A stretch of DNA of 64,000 nucleotides from positions 2,170,001-2,234,000 of the forward strand of contig JASGKG010000001.1 of assembly GCA_047600805.1 (NCBI GenBank), given 5' to 3'. The translations under genes were made by a program, and so were the position numbers. The DNA comes from JADKHC01 sp047600805 (GTDB taxonomy: Bacteria; Verrucomicrobiota; Verrucomicrobiia; Opitutales; Opitutaceae). The notes beneath the pieces were generated by a model that had not been told where the DNA came from, made no database searches, and saw only the letters and a program-made list of their open reading frames with translations. Positions 8,992-18,759 of this stretch are shown piece by piece (position 1 is the stretch's first letter; the number at the start of each line of letters is the position of its first letter).

Positions 8992-9396
8992 GATAGCTGG
9001 ATGGAACTAGACCGATTAAACCGAGAAAGAGATGCGGCAGCAGGCACCGAAACAGAGCCCCCAAAGCCTGCTGCCGACCAGAGAAGAAGACTAACAGCAC
9101 AAAAACCGACACAAGTAAAACGGAACTATCCAACAAGTATAAAAGCCCGCCCGCAGGACGTGAAGGGAGTCCCAAATCTGGAATGGCCACCTGCCTAGCT
9201 TTTATCGTGTCATTGACACCGCTCCTTCGAGGTAGGGACGGACCGCCGGGCCGTCCGTTCCGCATCCCACATCTCTCGCTCTACGGTCGGTCTGGCAGGC
9301 CTACCCTACCCCAAAACCAGCGTCTTGGGGGCACCCGCCCCTTGTGAAATGGCCCATCCTTCATAGCATGTCCCGCCAAACCCGACATCGACCCTC
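8992..9396. other. Intergenic stretch with a nested palindrome
   Basis: I see no gene in this stretch, which separates divergent genes and so should hold both promoters. The only notable structure is the palindromic element at 9231-9310. Confidence 0.5.
9231..9310. repeat. Nested palindromic (REP-like) element
   Basis: The outer arms GGTAGGG (9231-9237) and CCCTACC (9304-9310) enclose an inner hairpin GGACGG / CCGTCC (9236-9256). The size, GC content and intergenic position suggest a REP- or MITE-like element. No second full copy was seen in the window. Confidence 0.5.
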
Positions 9397-10008
9397 ATGC
9401 CCGCACCTGAAAACCCATTGATCGCCTTCGCCTCCGCCGAAGATTGGGAGCAGTGGCTCGAAACCAACGCCGCTCGCAGCGAAGGTGTCTGGATTAAGTT
9501 CGCCAAGAAAGGATCAGGCATCCCGTCGGTGACTTACGCCGAGGCACTCGACGTCGCTCTGTGCCACGGATGGATCGACGGACAGCTCAAATCGATCGAC
9601 GCGGCTTTCTTCAAACAGCGCTTCACCCCGCGTCGGCCGCGCAGCCTCTGGTCAAAGCGGAACATTGAAAAAGTCGCCGCCCTCATCGCTGCCGGCCGGA
9701 TGAAACCCGCCGGACAGGAACAAATCAATGCCGCCAAAAACGACGGACGCTGGGCCGCCGCCTACGATTCGCCGTCGACCATGCAAGTGCCGGCGGATTT
9801 CCAGGCCGCCCTCGACGCGAATCCCGAGGCCCGCGCATTTTTCGCCAGCCTGAAACGCAGCAACGTGTACGCCTTCCTATATCGGCTCCAAACACTGAAG
9901 CGTCCCGAAACACGCGCCGCCCGAATCAAAGACTACATCCAACTCCTCAAAGCTGGCAAAACGCTGCACCTGTTCGCGCCCAAGGAAAAGCCCGGTGCGA
10001 AGGGCTGA
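9397..10008 (+). CDS. YdeI/OmpD-associated family protein
   Basis: The 203-residue cytoplasmic protein shows the family's sequence order: FASAEDWEQWLETNAARSEG, VWIKFAKKGSG, then SVTYAEALDVALCHGWIDGQ, RFTPRRPRSLWSKRNIEKV and a C-terminal helical part with TLKRPETRAARI. The CHGWIDG and RFTPR segments are the most conserved parts of the family. The molecular function is not established; members have been linked to resistance to peptides and bacteriocins. Its length is typical. It is a monocistronic gene with no functional link to its neighbours that I can see. Confidence 0.85.
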   Translation: MPAPENPLIAFASAEDWEQWLETNAARSEGVWIKFAKKGSGIPSVTYAEALDVALCHGWIDGQLKSIDAAFFKQRFTPRRPRSLWSKRNIEKVAALIAAGRMKPAGQEQINAAKNDGRWAAAYDSPSTMQVPADFQAALDANPEARAFFASLKRSNVYAFLYRLQTLKRPETRAARIKDYIQLLKAGKTLHLFAPKEKPGAKG

Positions 10009-10246
10009 AATGTTAGGCGCCCTCTAGGAAGAATACAGGAAGGGAGCCGGGATAACGGCGACGCACGGAAGCACGTTTCTGCTTTCAGCTTCGTTAGCTC
10101 GCTTTTCGACCCGCGGAATGACGGTAGTCTGCTGAGTGCCATCAGACGCCACAAGAACCAGCGTCTTACCGTCAAAACATTCGTCATTGGGTTTGACGTC
10201 TGGTTTTACCTGTCGTGGTGTACTAACGTTTTTTACCCCTCAAATT

Positions 10247-10822
10247 ATGATTATTCCGTTGATCAGACTTACCGTGGGCGGTTTGCTTTTGTTTCTCTTG
10301 GCTGGATGCACTTTGGTCGCTCCCAAATACGTCAGTGCGCCCGCCAACATAAACCAGCTGCGCGACGCCGCCGCAACAGGAGCCAAAGTGGGCGAATTTA
10401 CGGCTGATGCGCGCGTGGAAGACGGTGCGACCAGCATCTCTCTTCGGGGTAACTCCATGGTTTCCCCTTACGACAACTCTTATGTGGAGTACCTCAAAGC
10501 AGCGCTTCGCCAGGATCTCGAGGATGCCCGCCTGCTGGATCCCAATTCGTCCATCGAGATTTCGGGCATGCTGATCCACAACGACATTAATATTGCCGGA
10601 TTTTCCAAGGGTCACGCCTCGGTTGAGGCGCGGTTTATTATCAAGCGCGGCGGACAGGTTTCGTTCGACAAGGTGAAAACCGTCAATGAGGAGTGGGATT
10701 CCAGCTTCGTCGGAGCAGTCGCCATCCCCAAAGCGCAGCAGAACTATCCGTTGGTGGTGCAAAAGCTCCTTACCTCTTTGTACAACGATCCGGATTTCGT
10801 CGCCGCCCTGAAAAAAGAATAA
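10247..10822 (+). CDS. Lipoprotein of unknown function, first gene of a two-gene operon
   Basis: The 191-residue product starts with a lipoprotein signal (IRLTVGGLLLFLLAGC) whose lipobox ends at Cys18. The mature part is a mixed alpha/beta domain with ENSYVEYL-like helix DNSYVEYLKAALRQDLEDAR, and SSIEISGMLIHNDINIAGF followed by EARFIIKRGG. This arrangement resembles envelope lipoproteins that measure or buffer outer-membrane assembly, but I cannot name the family. The frame extends upstream to 10136 without a good start; the ATG at 10247 places the signal peptide correctly. The next lipoprotein gene starts 15 bp downstream on the same strand. Confidence 0.75.
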   Translation: MIIPLIRLTVGGLLLFLLAGCTLVAPKYVSAPANINQLRDAAATGAKVGEFTADARVEDGATSISLRGNSMVSPYDNSYVEYLKAALRQDLEDARLLDPNSSIEISGMLIHNDINIAGFSKGHASVEARFIIKRGGQVSFDKVKTVNEEWDSSFVGAVAIPKAQQNYPLVVQKLLTSLYNDPDFVAALKKE

Positions 10823-10837
10823 CCAGTCCTTAGTCCT

Positions 10838-11446
10838 ATGAATAAACTGTTCGGCTTTCTTTCCGTGGGGGCCGCAACCTTGCTCTTCGGTTGTGCCCAT
10901 CCGTACACGATCGCCCCCGATGCTACGCGCATAACCGCTCCGAGCACCAAACTCCTCAACGCCAATGTCGGTTACGTCATTTCACCCTCGGACCTGGCCA
11001 AGGAGGTGATCACTCCGGGCGGTGGCGGCGACAAAGTAAAATACACGCCCTACAAGGATCTCGAGCCGGCGTTGTTCAAGGTCCTCACCAACACGTTCCG
11101 CCGTGCATATCCGCTGACATCGGCCACCGATAAGGCGACGATCCAAGCGAAAGATATCACTTTCGTTTTCGTTCCCCTGATCGAAGCGGATTCCTCCTCC
11201 GACAGCGCTTTCACCTGGCCCCCGACCTGGTTCAAATTGACGCTCACCTGCCAAGCGCTGGACCGCGAAGGCAAGACGGTGTGGACGAAGCAAATCGTTG
11301 GAGAAGGCACCGCATCGTTCAGTGAATTCAAGTCCGACTTCCCTCTCGCCGCGCGCCGTGCCAGCGAAAAAGTGATTGTCGAATTACAACGCGCGCTGAT
11401 CGAAGCTCCCGAGTTTCGCGATAACCCCGCAAGCCCGGCGCCGTAG
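10838..11446 (+). CDS. Lipoprotein of unknown function, second gene of the operon
   Basis: The 202-residue protein has a signal peptide ending in the lipobox LLFGC (Cys19), so it should be membrane-anchored. The mature domain contains VKYTPYKDLEPALFKVLTNT, TFVFVPLIEADSSSDSAFTW and KLTLTCQALDREGKTVWTKQ, followed by a helix with ARRASEKVIVELQRALIEAP. The pattern of an 'a protein with a T-x-K-Q/W-T-K strand after a long helix' resembles the upstream lipoprotein. The two may be diverged relatives acting together. I do not recognise a named family. It is probably cotranscribed with the gene ending at 10822. Confidence 0.75.
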   Translation: MNKLFGFLSVGAATLLFGCAHPYTIAPDATRITAPSTKLLNANVGYVISPSDLAKEVITPGGGGDKVKYTPYKDLEPALFKVLTNTFRRAYPLTSATDKATIQAKDITFVFVPLIEADSSSDSAFTWPPTWFKLTLTCQALDREGKTVWTKQIVGEGTASFSEFKSDFPLAARRASEKVIVELQRALIEAPEFRDNPASPAP

Positions 11447-11475
11447 TCACGGTCGACAAGACGCAAGATCGACGG

Positions 11476-11527
11476 GCACGGTTTCCGTGCGGGCTTGGCG
11501 ATTCAGATCAACGCGCCGTAGCGGCGC
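11476..11527 (+). terminator. Two adjacent hairpins after the lipoprotein operon
   Basis: GCACGG-TTT-CCGTGC (11476-11490) and GCGCCG-TAG-CGGCGC (11513-11527) lie 30-80 bp after the stop codon of the second lipoprotein gene. Neither has a strong T-run, so this is a possible transcript end rather than a classical terminator. Confidence 0.4.
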
Positions 11528-11633
11528 ATTGTACCTTGTGGCTAGTTCGATCGCGTGTTTCCACGGCCTGTCGACCTGCAAGATCATCGTCGCAGTAGTT
11601 CCCTCACCTCGGCCTCAAACCAGAGCGGCGCGA

Positions 11634-13208
11634 TCAGGCGGCTGCTGACGAATAGGTTTTATTTGAGCGCGGGGCAGCCGATGCGACTGAGCGGGCCGTT
11701 AAGCCCTTCGTGCTTTCACCGCCCACGAGTTGCTGCAGATCGGCGACAATCTCGGTCAATGTGGCCGCTTGGCCGCTGAGTTCCTCCGCGGCCGATGCGG
11801 TTTCTTCGGCGTTGCTCGCGTTCGACTGCGTCACCTTGTCCATCTGAACAATCGCTGTATTCAGCTGAGCAATACCGTCGGATTGCTCGCTTGAAGCCTG
11901 GGCAATCTCCGCAACAAACGAATCCACCTTTCTCGCCTTTTCCACGATTTGGTTGAGCGACGCCACGACTTTCGCCGAGATCCGCACACCGCCTTCGCTC
12001 CTTTGGATCGCTTCCTCGATCTTCGTTCCGGTCTCGTGCGCTGAATGGGCTGCACGTTGGGCGAGGCTTCTTACCTCATCGGCGACCACGGCGAAACCTG
12101 CACCCGCTTCACCTGCACGTGCCGCTTCGACAGCGGCGTTGAGCGCGAGGATGTTGGTTTGGAAAGCGATTTCATCAATGGTCTTGATGATCTTCGAGAT
12201 TTCGTCGGACGAAGACTTGATCGCATCCATCGCCGCTTTCATCTCGGCCACATCGGACGATCCCAGTTCCGCCGCCGCGCGCGTTTCCGCGGCGAGCTCT
12301 TTCGCCTGGCGCGCGCTGTCAGCATTGCGCTTAGTCATTGAGGCCATCTCTTCGAGAGACGAACCCGTCTCCTCGAGACTCGCAGCCTGCTCGCTCGAGC
12401 CTTCAGCGAGCGACTGACTCGCAGCGGCAACTTGTCCGGCCGCTGCCGTGACCTGACCCGCACCGTCCCCCAAATGCGTAGCGATGAGCTTCAACGATCG
12501 GGTGATGCCTCGTGAAATATAACCGCCCAGAAATCCGTTGCACAAAAAGATCAGCACGATCGCCGAAGCAACCACAACCACAGCAGATCTGATCTCTGCC
12601 GAGGCAGCGCGTTCGCTTTCTTCCACCAAAGCTTGAAGCTGGCGTGCGTCGGCCGCATCCTTCTCCGAAGCGCCCGCAACCACCTTGTCCACCTCAGCCC
12701 GTTGGAGATTGTATTCCTTCAACAACGTTGTCCTCGCGAGCTCCTTTGCCTTGGTTTGGTTTCCCGCCGCCAAGGCCGGCAACAACTCTGTTTCGACGAT
12801 TTCATAGAACCGAGCTGCCGGTTCGGCAGACCGCAGAAAAGCGGCCTTCAAGGCTCCTTCGTTCAACGCAGATTTCCAACGTTCGCGAGACGCGTTGAAG
12901 GCTTGTTTCAGTTTGGCCATTTGCGTCACGAGCCGTTCGCGTTCGGCAGCGTCTGCGGCATCGGTGAGTTGCAGCACAACGAGGTACGACTCGATCACGT
13001 AAGCAGGCGGTGGCAGCACATCTGCGAGCACATCCTTCGTCTGAATAATGCTCTTATAAAGATCGCTATTCACCCGCGCCTTACTTTCCGCCTCCTGGAT
13101 ATTGCGCGTCGTTTTTTGCAGGCGGTAAATCGAGAAAATGCCCAACGCGAGCAAAGCGACAAAAAACGAGAGCAGAAGCAGCGTGAGTTGATGTGAAATG
13201 CGTTTCAT
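11634..13208 (-). CDS. Methyl-accepting chemotaxis protein with four-helix type sensor
   Basis: The 524-residue protein has an N-terminal membrane helix (LTLLLLSFFVALLALGIFSI). A helical periplasmic sensor of about 170 residues follows, rich in Ala, Glu and Lys and probably a four-helix bundle. Then come a second membrane helix (SAVVVVASAIVLIFLCNGFL) and a cytoplasmic signalling hairpin. The hairpin tip DEIAFQTNILALNAAVEAAR is the hallmark that contacts CheA and CheW. I see no canonical HAMP domain: after the second membrane helix the sequence goes directly into the coiled coil (GQVTAAAGQVAAASQSLAEG). There are no che genes nearby. The gene lies downstream of the hybrid sensor kinase on the same strand but 301 bp away, so it probably has its own promoter. 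Confidence 0.92.
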   Translation of the reverse strand: MKRISHQLTLLLLSFFVALLALGIFSIYRLQKTTRNIQEAESKARVNSDLYKSIIQTKDVLADVLPPPAYVIESYLVVLQLTDAADAAERERLVTQMAKLKQAFNASRERWKSALNEGALKAAFLRSAEPAARFYEIVETELLPALAAGNQTKAKELARTTLLKEYNLQRAEVDKVVAGASEKDAADARQLQALVEESERAASAEIRSAVVVVASAIVLIFLCNGFLGGYISRGITRSLKLIATHLGDGAGQVTAAAGQVAAASQSLAEGSSEQAASLEETGSSLEEMASMTKRNADSARQAKELAAETRAAAELGSSDVAEMKAAMDAIKSSSDEISKIIKTIDEIAFQTNILALNAAVEAARAGEAGAGFAVVADEVRSLAQRAAHSAHETGTKIEEAIQRSEGGVRISAKVVASLNQIVEKARKVDSFVAEIAQASSEQSDGIAQLNTAIVQMDKVTQSNASNAEETASAAEELSGQAATLTEIVADLQQLVGGESTKGLTARSVASAAPRSNKTYSSAAA

Positions 13209-13509
13209 GGAAGATTCGCCTACAAGCGCAGCGCTCTAATGGAAGAACAACGCGCCTAAGGACATCCGTACCTAGGCTATACGCGCATCCTACGGCTGTT
13301 TAGCGCTAAACCTTGAGCCGCCAGAGCGAAGCATCAGCGCTAATTATGCTCGTAATTAGAACGTAGCTACCCACGGGGGTGAGGCTCTTGGCGTTCGCGA
13401 TACAGTTGGAGCTGATTGGAAACGGATGCACTTTCCTCGGCCGGAGAAGCGTTGCACGGCGCAAGCCGGTCGACGTGAAGCCCAGGAGGAAGGAATACTT
13501 CCTGGTGAC
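13209..13509. other. 301-bp gap before the chemotaxis receptor gene
   Basis: No gene is visible. The stretch should hold the promoter of the chemotaxis gene. It includes a short palindrome TTTAGCGCTAAA near 13300-13311, which could be an operator. Confidence 0.4.
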
Positions 13510-16416
13510 TTACGTGCTAGCCGCTGTTTTTTCAGTTTCTGCAGCAGCGGGAGCGGACCAAAGCCTCGCCAGGAGGGATTTGATGCGCTCCAACTCAAAC
13601 GGTTTTTGCAGAAAGACCACGCCCTCGATCCTGCCCAGCCGTTGCTCCACATCCGAGGGGATGTTTCCACTCACCACGGCAATCTTTCCGGTAAACCCTG
13701 CAGCCCTCGCCGACATCACCAGCGCCTCGCCACCCAAGCCCGGCATGTTCAAGTCGGTGAACAGTGCGTCGTAAAATCCCGCCGGATTTTCGCGCAGACT
13801 TTTTAGCGCTTCGTCACCTGTTTGGAACCAGACGACCTCGTGGCCTAGCCGCTGGAATATTCTCACAACGATGCTGCCAACGGGTTCGTCATCTTCCGCC
13901 AGTAACACCCGGTGCTTGCCCACCGGAACGTTGGGCTTTTCAGAAACACTGGAACGCACCTCGTCAGCGGCTGCGGCAGCCGTCACCGGAAGGTACAAGC
14001 TGAATTCGGTTCCGCGGTGGGGCAACGACTCGACTTCCACCCAGCCGCCAAGGTCCTCGACCACACGCCAGACCATCGCAAGTCCCAGCCCCGTGCCCCG
14101 CCCGACGGCTTTGGTGGTGAAGAAAGGTTCGAAAATCCGTTCGCGTATCTCCGGCGGCATGCCGGCGCCGTTGTCGATGACACTGAGCCGCAACCACGGA
14201 CAAGGGGTAAGATCGCGGGTGATATTGCGACCGCTGCGATCAGGCGCGCTGCAAGCAGCCACGCGGACCTTTAGCTGCGGCTTCCAGTCCGGCGGCGCGC
14301 TTGCCGCTTTCTCAAGCAGGGCGTCCCGGGCGTTCAACACCAGATTCATCACCACTTGGCCGAAGGTCACCGCGTTGATGCGGACCAAGGGCAGCGCCGG
14401 TTCCTGCTCCTGTTGGATTTCGATTCTGCGATCGATCGTGCTGCGTACCAAACTGAGCGTTCCGTTTACAACCGTACTCAGGGATTGTGGCGCTGGATCG
14501 TGATCCGGCGAACGACCGAATTGCAGCAGTTGCCGCGTCAACGCTTGCGCGCGCCGTGCAGCATCGAGCACTGAAGCGACCTGGGTAGCTGCTTCGGAAG
14601 AAGGTGCGGTTGTCTCCTCGAGCGAACTCGCCTGCAGCAGGATGGGCGTGAGCAGGTTGTTGAACTCGTGCGCGATGCCGCCCACCAACTCACCCATGGC
14701 CCGCAGCCGCCGCTCTTCGTCATTGCGCTTTTGCTCCGTCACGTCGGAGTAACTCCCCACCATTCGCACCGGTTGACCGCTCACGTCGCGCATCGTGTCA
14801 GCCCGGCAGAGAAGCCAACGGATCGAACCATTGGTATGAAGGTAGCGCGCAGTTTGCACGAAAGGGGCGCCTGTCCGCAAATGCTGCTCCAGGAGATCGT
14901 CAGCCTGTTTTCTGTCATCGGGGTGCAGTCGATCCCGCCAAATTTTCCGCTTCCCTGGTTCCGTCGGTTCGGCCAGGCCGAGCAATTGCCAGCCGTGAGC
15001 GCTCAGAACAAAGCGATCGGCGCCGATGTCCCAATCGAAAATGCCATCATTGCTCGCTCGCAGAACGAGCCGCTGGAACTCCTCGTTGCGGCGCAACGCC
15101 GTTTCGGTGCGGATCCGATCTGTTACATCGAGGTCAACGGCCAGCACATATTCCTGTCCGCCGATTTGGAGCAGTGTTGAATAAAACTCGATGTTTAGAA
15201 GGGAGCCGTCCTTGCAACGGTGATGGCACATTCCGCTGCCCCGCTTTTTTACCCGAAGCTTGGAGATGATCGTGGCGAATTCCTGCGACGAAAGCGTTTC
15301 GACTCGAATCAGGTTAATGGATTGTCCGAGCAACTCCTCTCGACTGTAGCCATGCATCCGGCAGGCGGTCTCGTTGCAGTCGACTATCCGGCCGGGAACC
15401 ACTTGATCGTGCGGGTCCAACAGCAACATGGTCGCCGGCGTGTTGGTGACGACCGCTTCGAAGCGCGCTTTGGCCGCCGTCAATTCCGCCGTGCGTTCCT
15501 TCACCCTCATTTCGATTTCGGCCAATCTTGCCCGGGTGCGCCCAAGCTGAACCATATGCGCCGCCCAAGCTGCAGCACCCAGAAGCAACAGCCCGGAAAC
15601 TCCAAATATCAGATACCGCCCGTAGCGCGCAAACGATCTATCTTCCATATCCAAAAGCCCCAACCAACGTTCGTAGAGCCGGTCGAGTTCGCCCGTTTGC
15701 TTAAGCTGAAAAAGAGCCTCGTTCACCGTTGCCAGCATGTCGCGGTTTCCACCCCGCACCGCTATACAGAGGTCCTGCAACAACTCCTGTATCGGCGGGC
15801 CACGCACTTCGATATTTGTCACCCCCGCCGCCTTCATCGCGGCAAACATGTTGAGTTGTTTCGCCATCAGGCAATCCCCCTCGCCCGCCGCCAGCCGGCG
15901 CACGCCTTCGTCCAAATCCGCGACCTCGATCACATTCGCACCCAAACCCCGTTCAACGGCCCAACCATGCGAATAACTCCCGCGCACAATGATGACCTTA
16001 TGGCCGGGCAGATCGGCGACCGAATTGATCAACTTGTAACCGCGACGCACGAAAAGCTGCGTATGAAGGCGGTTGTGAGGCACTGAAAAATCAAAGTTCT
16101 TTTGCCGGTCCGGCGTGCGCGCGATGCCTGGAATAAAATCGATTTTCCCGTCCGATAATTCGCGCAGCAACATGTCCAAAGGCGCCAGCCGGATCTTCAC
16201 CGTCCTGCCCTGCGTGCGAGCCACCGCAATGGCTAGTTTCACCTCGAACCGATCAATCGTCCCAACCTGTTCGGGCGGCACCACACTCTCTCTCGCCCAG
16301 GAGACGCCCACTAGCAACGGGGGCGGCCCGGAGGGCTTGCTCTCTGCCGAAAGAACGTTGGTCAACAACAACGAGCTCACCAGCAACCAGAGCGATAGGC
16401 GGTGAAATGCCTTCAT
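13510..16416 (-). CDS. BvgS-like hybrid sensor histidine kinase (SBP3-PAS-PAS-HisKA-HATPase-REC)
   Basis: The 968-residue protein has a signal peptide (LSLWLLVSSLLLTNVLSA) and a periplasmic family-3 solute-binding domain (residues about 35-265, with DRFEVKLAIAVARTQ and DGKIDFIPGIARTPDRQKNF). A membrane helix (YLIFGVSGLLLLGAAAWAA) and coiled coil lead to two PAS domains. Next come a histidine kinase core with GGIAHEFNN (phospho-acceptor His583), an ATP-binding domain with NLVLNARDAL, DNGAGMP and GTGLGLAM, and a C-terminal receiver with Asp888 in FTDLNMPG. Periplasmic amino-acid-like ligands probably control the kinase. The REC domain suggests an intramolecular phosphorelay; no separate response regulator lies next to it. 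I start at the ATG at 16416 because it precedes the signal peptide directly. The frame extends to 16524. Confidence 0.92.
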   Translation of the reverse strand: MKAFHRLSLWLLVSSLLLTNVLSAESKPSGPPPLLVGVSWARESVVPPEQVGTIDRFEVKLAIAVARTQGRTVKIRLAPLDMLLRELSDGKIDFIPGIARTPDRQKNFDFSVPHNRLHTQLFVRRGYKLINSVADLPGHKVIIVRGSYSHGWAVERGLGANVIEVADLDEGVRRLAAGEGDCLMAKQLNMFAAMKAAGVTNIEVRGPPIQELLQDLCIAVRGGNRDMLATVNEALFQLKQTGELDRLYERWLGLLDMEDRSFARYGRYLIFGVSGLLLLGAAAWAAHMVQLGRTRARLAEIEMRVKERTAELTAAKARFEAVVTNTPATMLLLDPHDQVVPGRIVDCNETACRMHGYSREELLGQSINLIRVETLSSQEFATIISKLRVKKRGSGMCHHRCKDGSLLNIEFYSTLLQIGGQEYVLAVDLDVTDRIRTETALRRNEEFQRLVLRASNDGIFDWDIGADRFVLSAHGWQLLGLAEPTEPGKRKIWRDRLHPDDRKQADDLLEQHLRTGAPFVQTARYLHTNGSIRWLLCRADTMRDVSGQPVRMVGSYSDVTEQKRNDEERRLRAMGELVGGIAHEFNNLLTPILLQASSLEETTAPSSEAATQVASVLDAARRAQALTRQLLQFGRSPDHDPAPQSLSTVVNGTLSLVRSTIDRRIEIQQEQEPALPLVRINAVTFGQVVMNLVLNARDALLEKAASAPPDWKPQLKVRVAACSAPDRSGRNITRDLTPCPWLRLSVIDNGAGMPPEIRERIFEPFFTTKAVGRGTGLGLAMVWRVVEDLGGWVEVESLPHRGTEFSLYLPVTAAAAADEVRSSVSEKPNVPVGKHRVLLAEDDEPVGSIVVRIFQRLGHEVVWFQTGDEALKSLRENPAGFYDALFTDLNMPGLGGEALVMSARAAGFTGKIAVVSGNIPSDVEQRLGRIEGVVFLQKPFELERIKSLLARLWSAPAAAETEKTAAST

Positions 16417-16629
16417 AGCTTTCGAGATCCAGTCGGATCGAAGAGATTGAAGCAGGGGGAACTGCCAACACGTTACTAAACTGGCGTTGCGGCGCAACGA
16501 TGAACTATCATAAAGATCTAACAATTCAATTTAGCGCTCCTCCTCGCACCCACACTTGGTGCGTCGCAAACCGGTACTCACGGCCCGTTTCCAGCCCACC
16601 GCCAACCAGGGCCACAGGACCGCACCCAT

Positions 16630-16656
16630 AAAAAAAGGGCTCAGCGAACTGAGCCC
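16630..16656 (-). terminator. Intrinsic terminator of aspS
   Basis: Read on the minus strand, the stem GGGCTCAG / CTGAGCCC with a TTCG tetraloop is followed by seven T. It lies 51 bp after the aspS stop codon and is the strongest terminator on this strand in the window. Confidence 0.88.
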
Positions 16657-16706
16657 TCAAGGAATGCCCAACGCGCACCGAGTGCGCATTTCAACTATAA
16701 GCTTCT

Positions 16707-18524
16707 TCAGCTTGCCGGTTTTTCGGCGGGCTTTTCGACCTGCGGAATGACCGTGGCGATGTGTAGCTCTTTCAACTGTTTCGGTGTAACCGGTGTCGGC
16801 GACTGAGCCATCAGGTCCTGGCCTTTTTGCGTCTTGGGGAACGCAATGACGTCACGGATGCTCGTGGTGCCGCAGAGCAAGGCGCACATGCGGTCGAGGC
16901 CGAAGGCGATTCCACCGTGCGGAGGCGCGCCATAGGTAAAGGCCTTGAGCATGTAGCCAAAGCGGCTTTCGACGACGTCCTTCGGAATCTGGAGCACGTC
17001 TTCGAAAACCTTCTTCTGCAGCGCCGGCTGGTGAATACGAATCGAACCACCGCCCAGCTCCATACCGTTAAGGACGGCGTCGTAATGCTGGCCGCGCACG
17101 CGCTTCGGGTCACTATCGAGGAATTGCACGTCGTCGCCGACGGGCGCAGTGAAAGGATGGTGCGTGGCGAGGTAGCGGCCTGCTTCCTCGTCGTAGGTCA
17201 TCAGCGGGAAGTCCACGACCCAGAGGAATTTCCAGTCATCGGCGCGGATGGTGAGTTTGTTGCGCTTCACGAGGAGCTGCGCGGCTTCGAGGCGGATGCG
17301 ACCGAGGATGGCGCATGCCTTTTCCCAACCGGCGGCGGCGAAGAAGACGACGTCGCCTTCCTCGATTTGGAGCTTTTGCGTCAGTTCGGCTTTTTCAGCG
17401 TCGGAGAAGAATTTAACGATCGGCGATTTCCATTCGCCCTTTTCGGCCTTGATGAAGGCGAGGCCTTTTGCACCGAGGGATTTGGCGATGTCTTCGAGAT
17501 TCTTGAGTTCGCCCTGCGTGAGATCGGCGAGGCCTTTGGCGTTGAGCGCCTTGATCACGCCGCCGCCTGCGACGGTGGCTTGGAAGACTTTGAAGGCGGA
17601 GTTCTTGAACGTCTCAGAGAAATCCTGCAGCTCCATGCCGAAGCGCATGTCGGGCTTGTCGACGCCGAACCGGTTCATAGCGTCAACGAACGGCATGCGG
17701 AGGAACGGCGTGGGAAGGTCGACATTGAGCACTTCCTTCCAAACCTTTTTCAACATGCCCTCGAAAATGCGGTAGACATCCTCTCGGTCGATGAAAGAAG
17801 CCTCGACGTCCACTTGGGTGAATTCCATCTGACGGTCGGCGCGAAGATCTTCGTCGCGAAAGCAGCGGGCGATTTGGAAATAACGCTCCACCCCGGCAAC
17901 CATGAGGATCTGCTTGAACTGCTGCGGCGACTGCGAAAGTGCGTAGAACTGGCCCGGGTGAATGCGGGATGGCACGAGGTATTCTCGGGCGCCTTCAGGC
18001 GTGGATTTAAAAAGCGCGGGTGTTTCGACCTCGATGAATTCCTGTGAGTCGAAGTAATCGCGGATAGCCTTGGTCGCCTTGTGGCGGACCTGAAGGTTCT
18101 TGAGCATCTTCGGACGGCGCAGATCGAGGTAGCGATAAGTCAGGCGGAGGTCTTCGTTGACTTTGTCGCCGCCAGCGTCGTCGAGCGGGAACGGCGGGGT
18201 GTCGGAGATGTTGAAAATTTCGAGCTCGGTGGCGTCGATCTCGATCGAGCCGGTGGGCAGGTTGGCGTTTTCCGTGCCAGCGGGACGACGCGTGACCTTG
18301 CCCGTGATGCCGATGACGGACTCGGGTTTGAGCTGGCTCAACTGTTCGCCGAGCTTGGCGTTCTCGCGGGGTTCGAGCTTGATCTGGGTAACGCCTTTGC
18401 GGTCGCGGAGGTCGACGAAAATGATGCCGCCTTGGTCGCGGATGGTGTCGACCCAGCCGACGAGGGAAACGGTGGCGTTGAGGTCGGCGGGAGTGAGTTG
18501 GGCGCAGTGATGGGTGCGTTTCAT
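16707..18524 (-). CDS. aspS: Aspartyl-tRNA synthetase
   Basis: The 605-residue class II synthetase has the length of the bacterial AspRS type. An OB-fold anticodon-binding domain comes first (SLVGWVDTIRDQGGIIFVDL). The catalytic core follows, with FIEVETPALFKSTPEGAREY, FYALSQSPQQFKQILM and FRDEDLRADRQMEFTQVDVE (motif 2). A bacterial insertion domain is present, and motif 3 lies near the end in GIAFGLDRMCALL. It charges tRNA-Asp in the cytoplasm. The frame continues upstream to 18647, but the ATG at 18524 starts exactly where family members start. Whether it is discriminating (Asp only) or also charges tRNA-Asn cannot be decided from the sequence alone. The gene is monocistronic with its own terminator. 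Confidence 0.96.
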   Translation of the reverse strand: MKRTHHCAQLTPADLNATVSLVGWVDTIRDQGGIIFVDLRDRKGVTQIKLEPRENAKLGEQLSQLKPESVIGITGKVTRRPAGTENANLPTGSIEIDATELEIFNISDTPPFPLDDAGGDKVNEDLRLTYRYLDLRRPKMLKNLQVRHKATKAIRDYFDSQEFIEVETPALFKSTPEGAREYLVPSRIHPGQFYALSQSPQQFKQILMVAGVERYFQIARCFRDEDLRADRQMEFTQVDVEASFIDREDVYRIFEGMLKKVWKEVLNVDLPTPFLRMPFVDAMNRFGVDKPDMRFGMELQDFSETFKNSAFKVFQATVAGGGVIKALNAKGLADLTQGELKNLEDIAKSLGAKGLAFIKAEKGEWKSPIVKFFSDAEKAELTQKLQIEEGDVVFFAAAGWEKACAILGRIRLEAAQLLVKRNKLTIRADDWKFLWVVDFPLMTYDEEAGRYLATHHPFTAPVGDDVQFLDSDPKRVRGQHYDAVLNGMELGGGSIRIHQPALQKKVFEDVLQIPKDVVESRFGYMLKAFTYGAPPHGGIAFGLDRMCALLCGTTSIRDVIAFPKTQKGQDLMAQSPTPVTPKQLKELHIATVIPQVEKPAEKPAS

Positions 18525-18759
18525 CGGAATTGAAGGGTCAGAGAAAGCCGGGTGCGGCGGGGGCGCAAGCCAGAAGCCGGAAGGAGCCGTGATCGTTAAA
18601 ACGTCTCGAGCCGAAAAGACGATCCTCCGCGCCGAGCATCTGGCCAATGGAAAATGAGCCTCATGGCCCCGTTCGTGCTTTCACGGTGTGGACAAACTGT
18701 ACCGGCACAGCCAACTTCCACGGCTGTACCCCAACAGCCACCGCAAACTCCCCCGCTGC

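Noticed and set aside
16827..18047. A 406-codon open frame antisense to aspS
   Set aside because: It lies wholly opposite a certain gene and has no recognisable motif. Long antisense frames are expected in GC-rich genes because of third-position bias.
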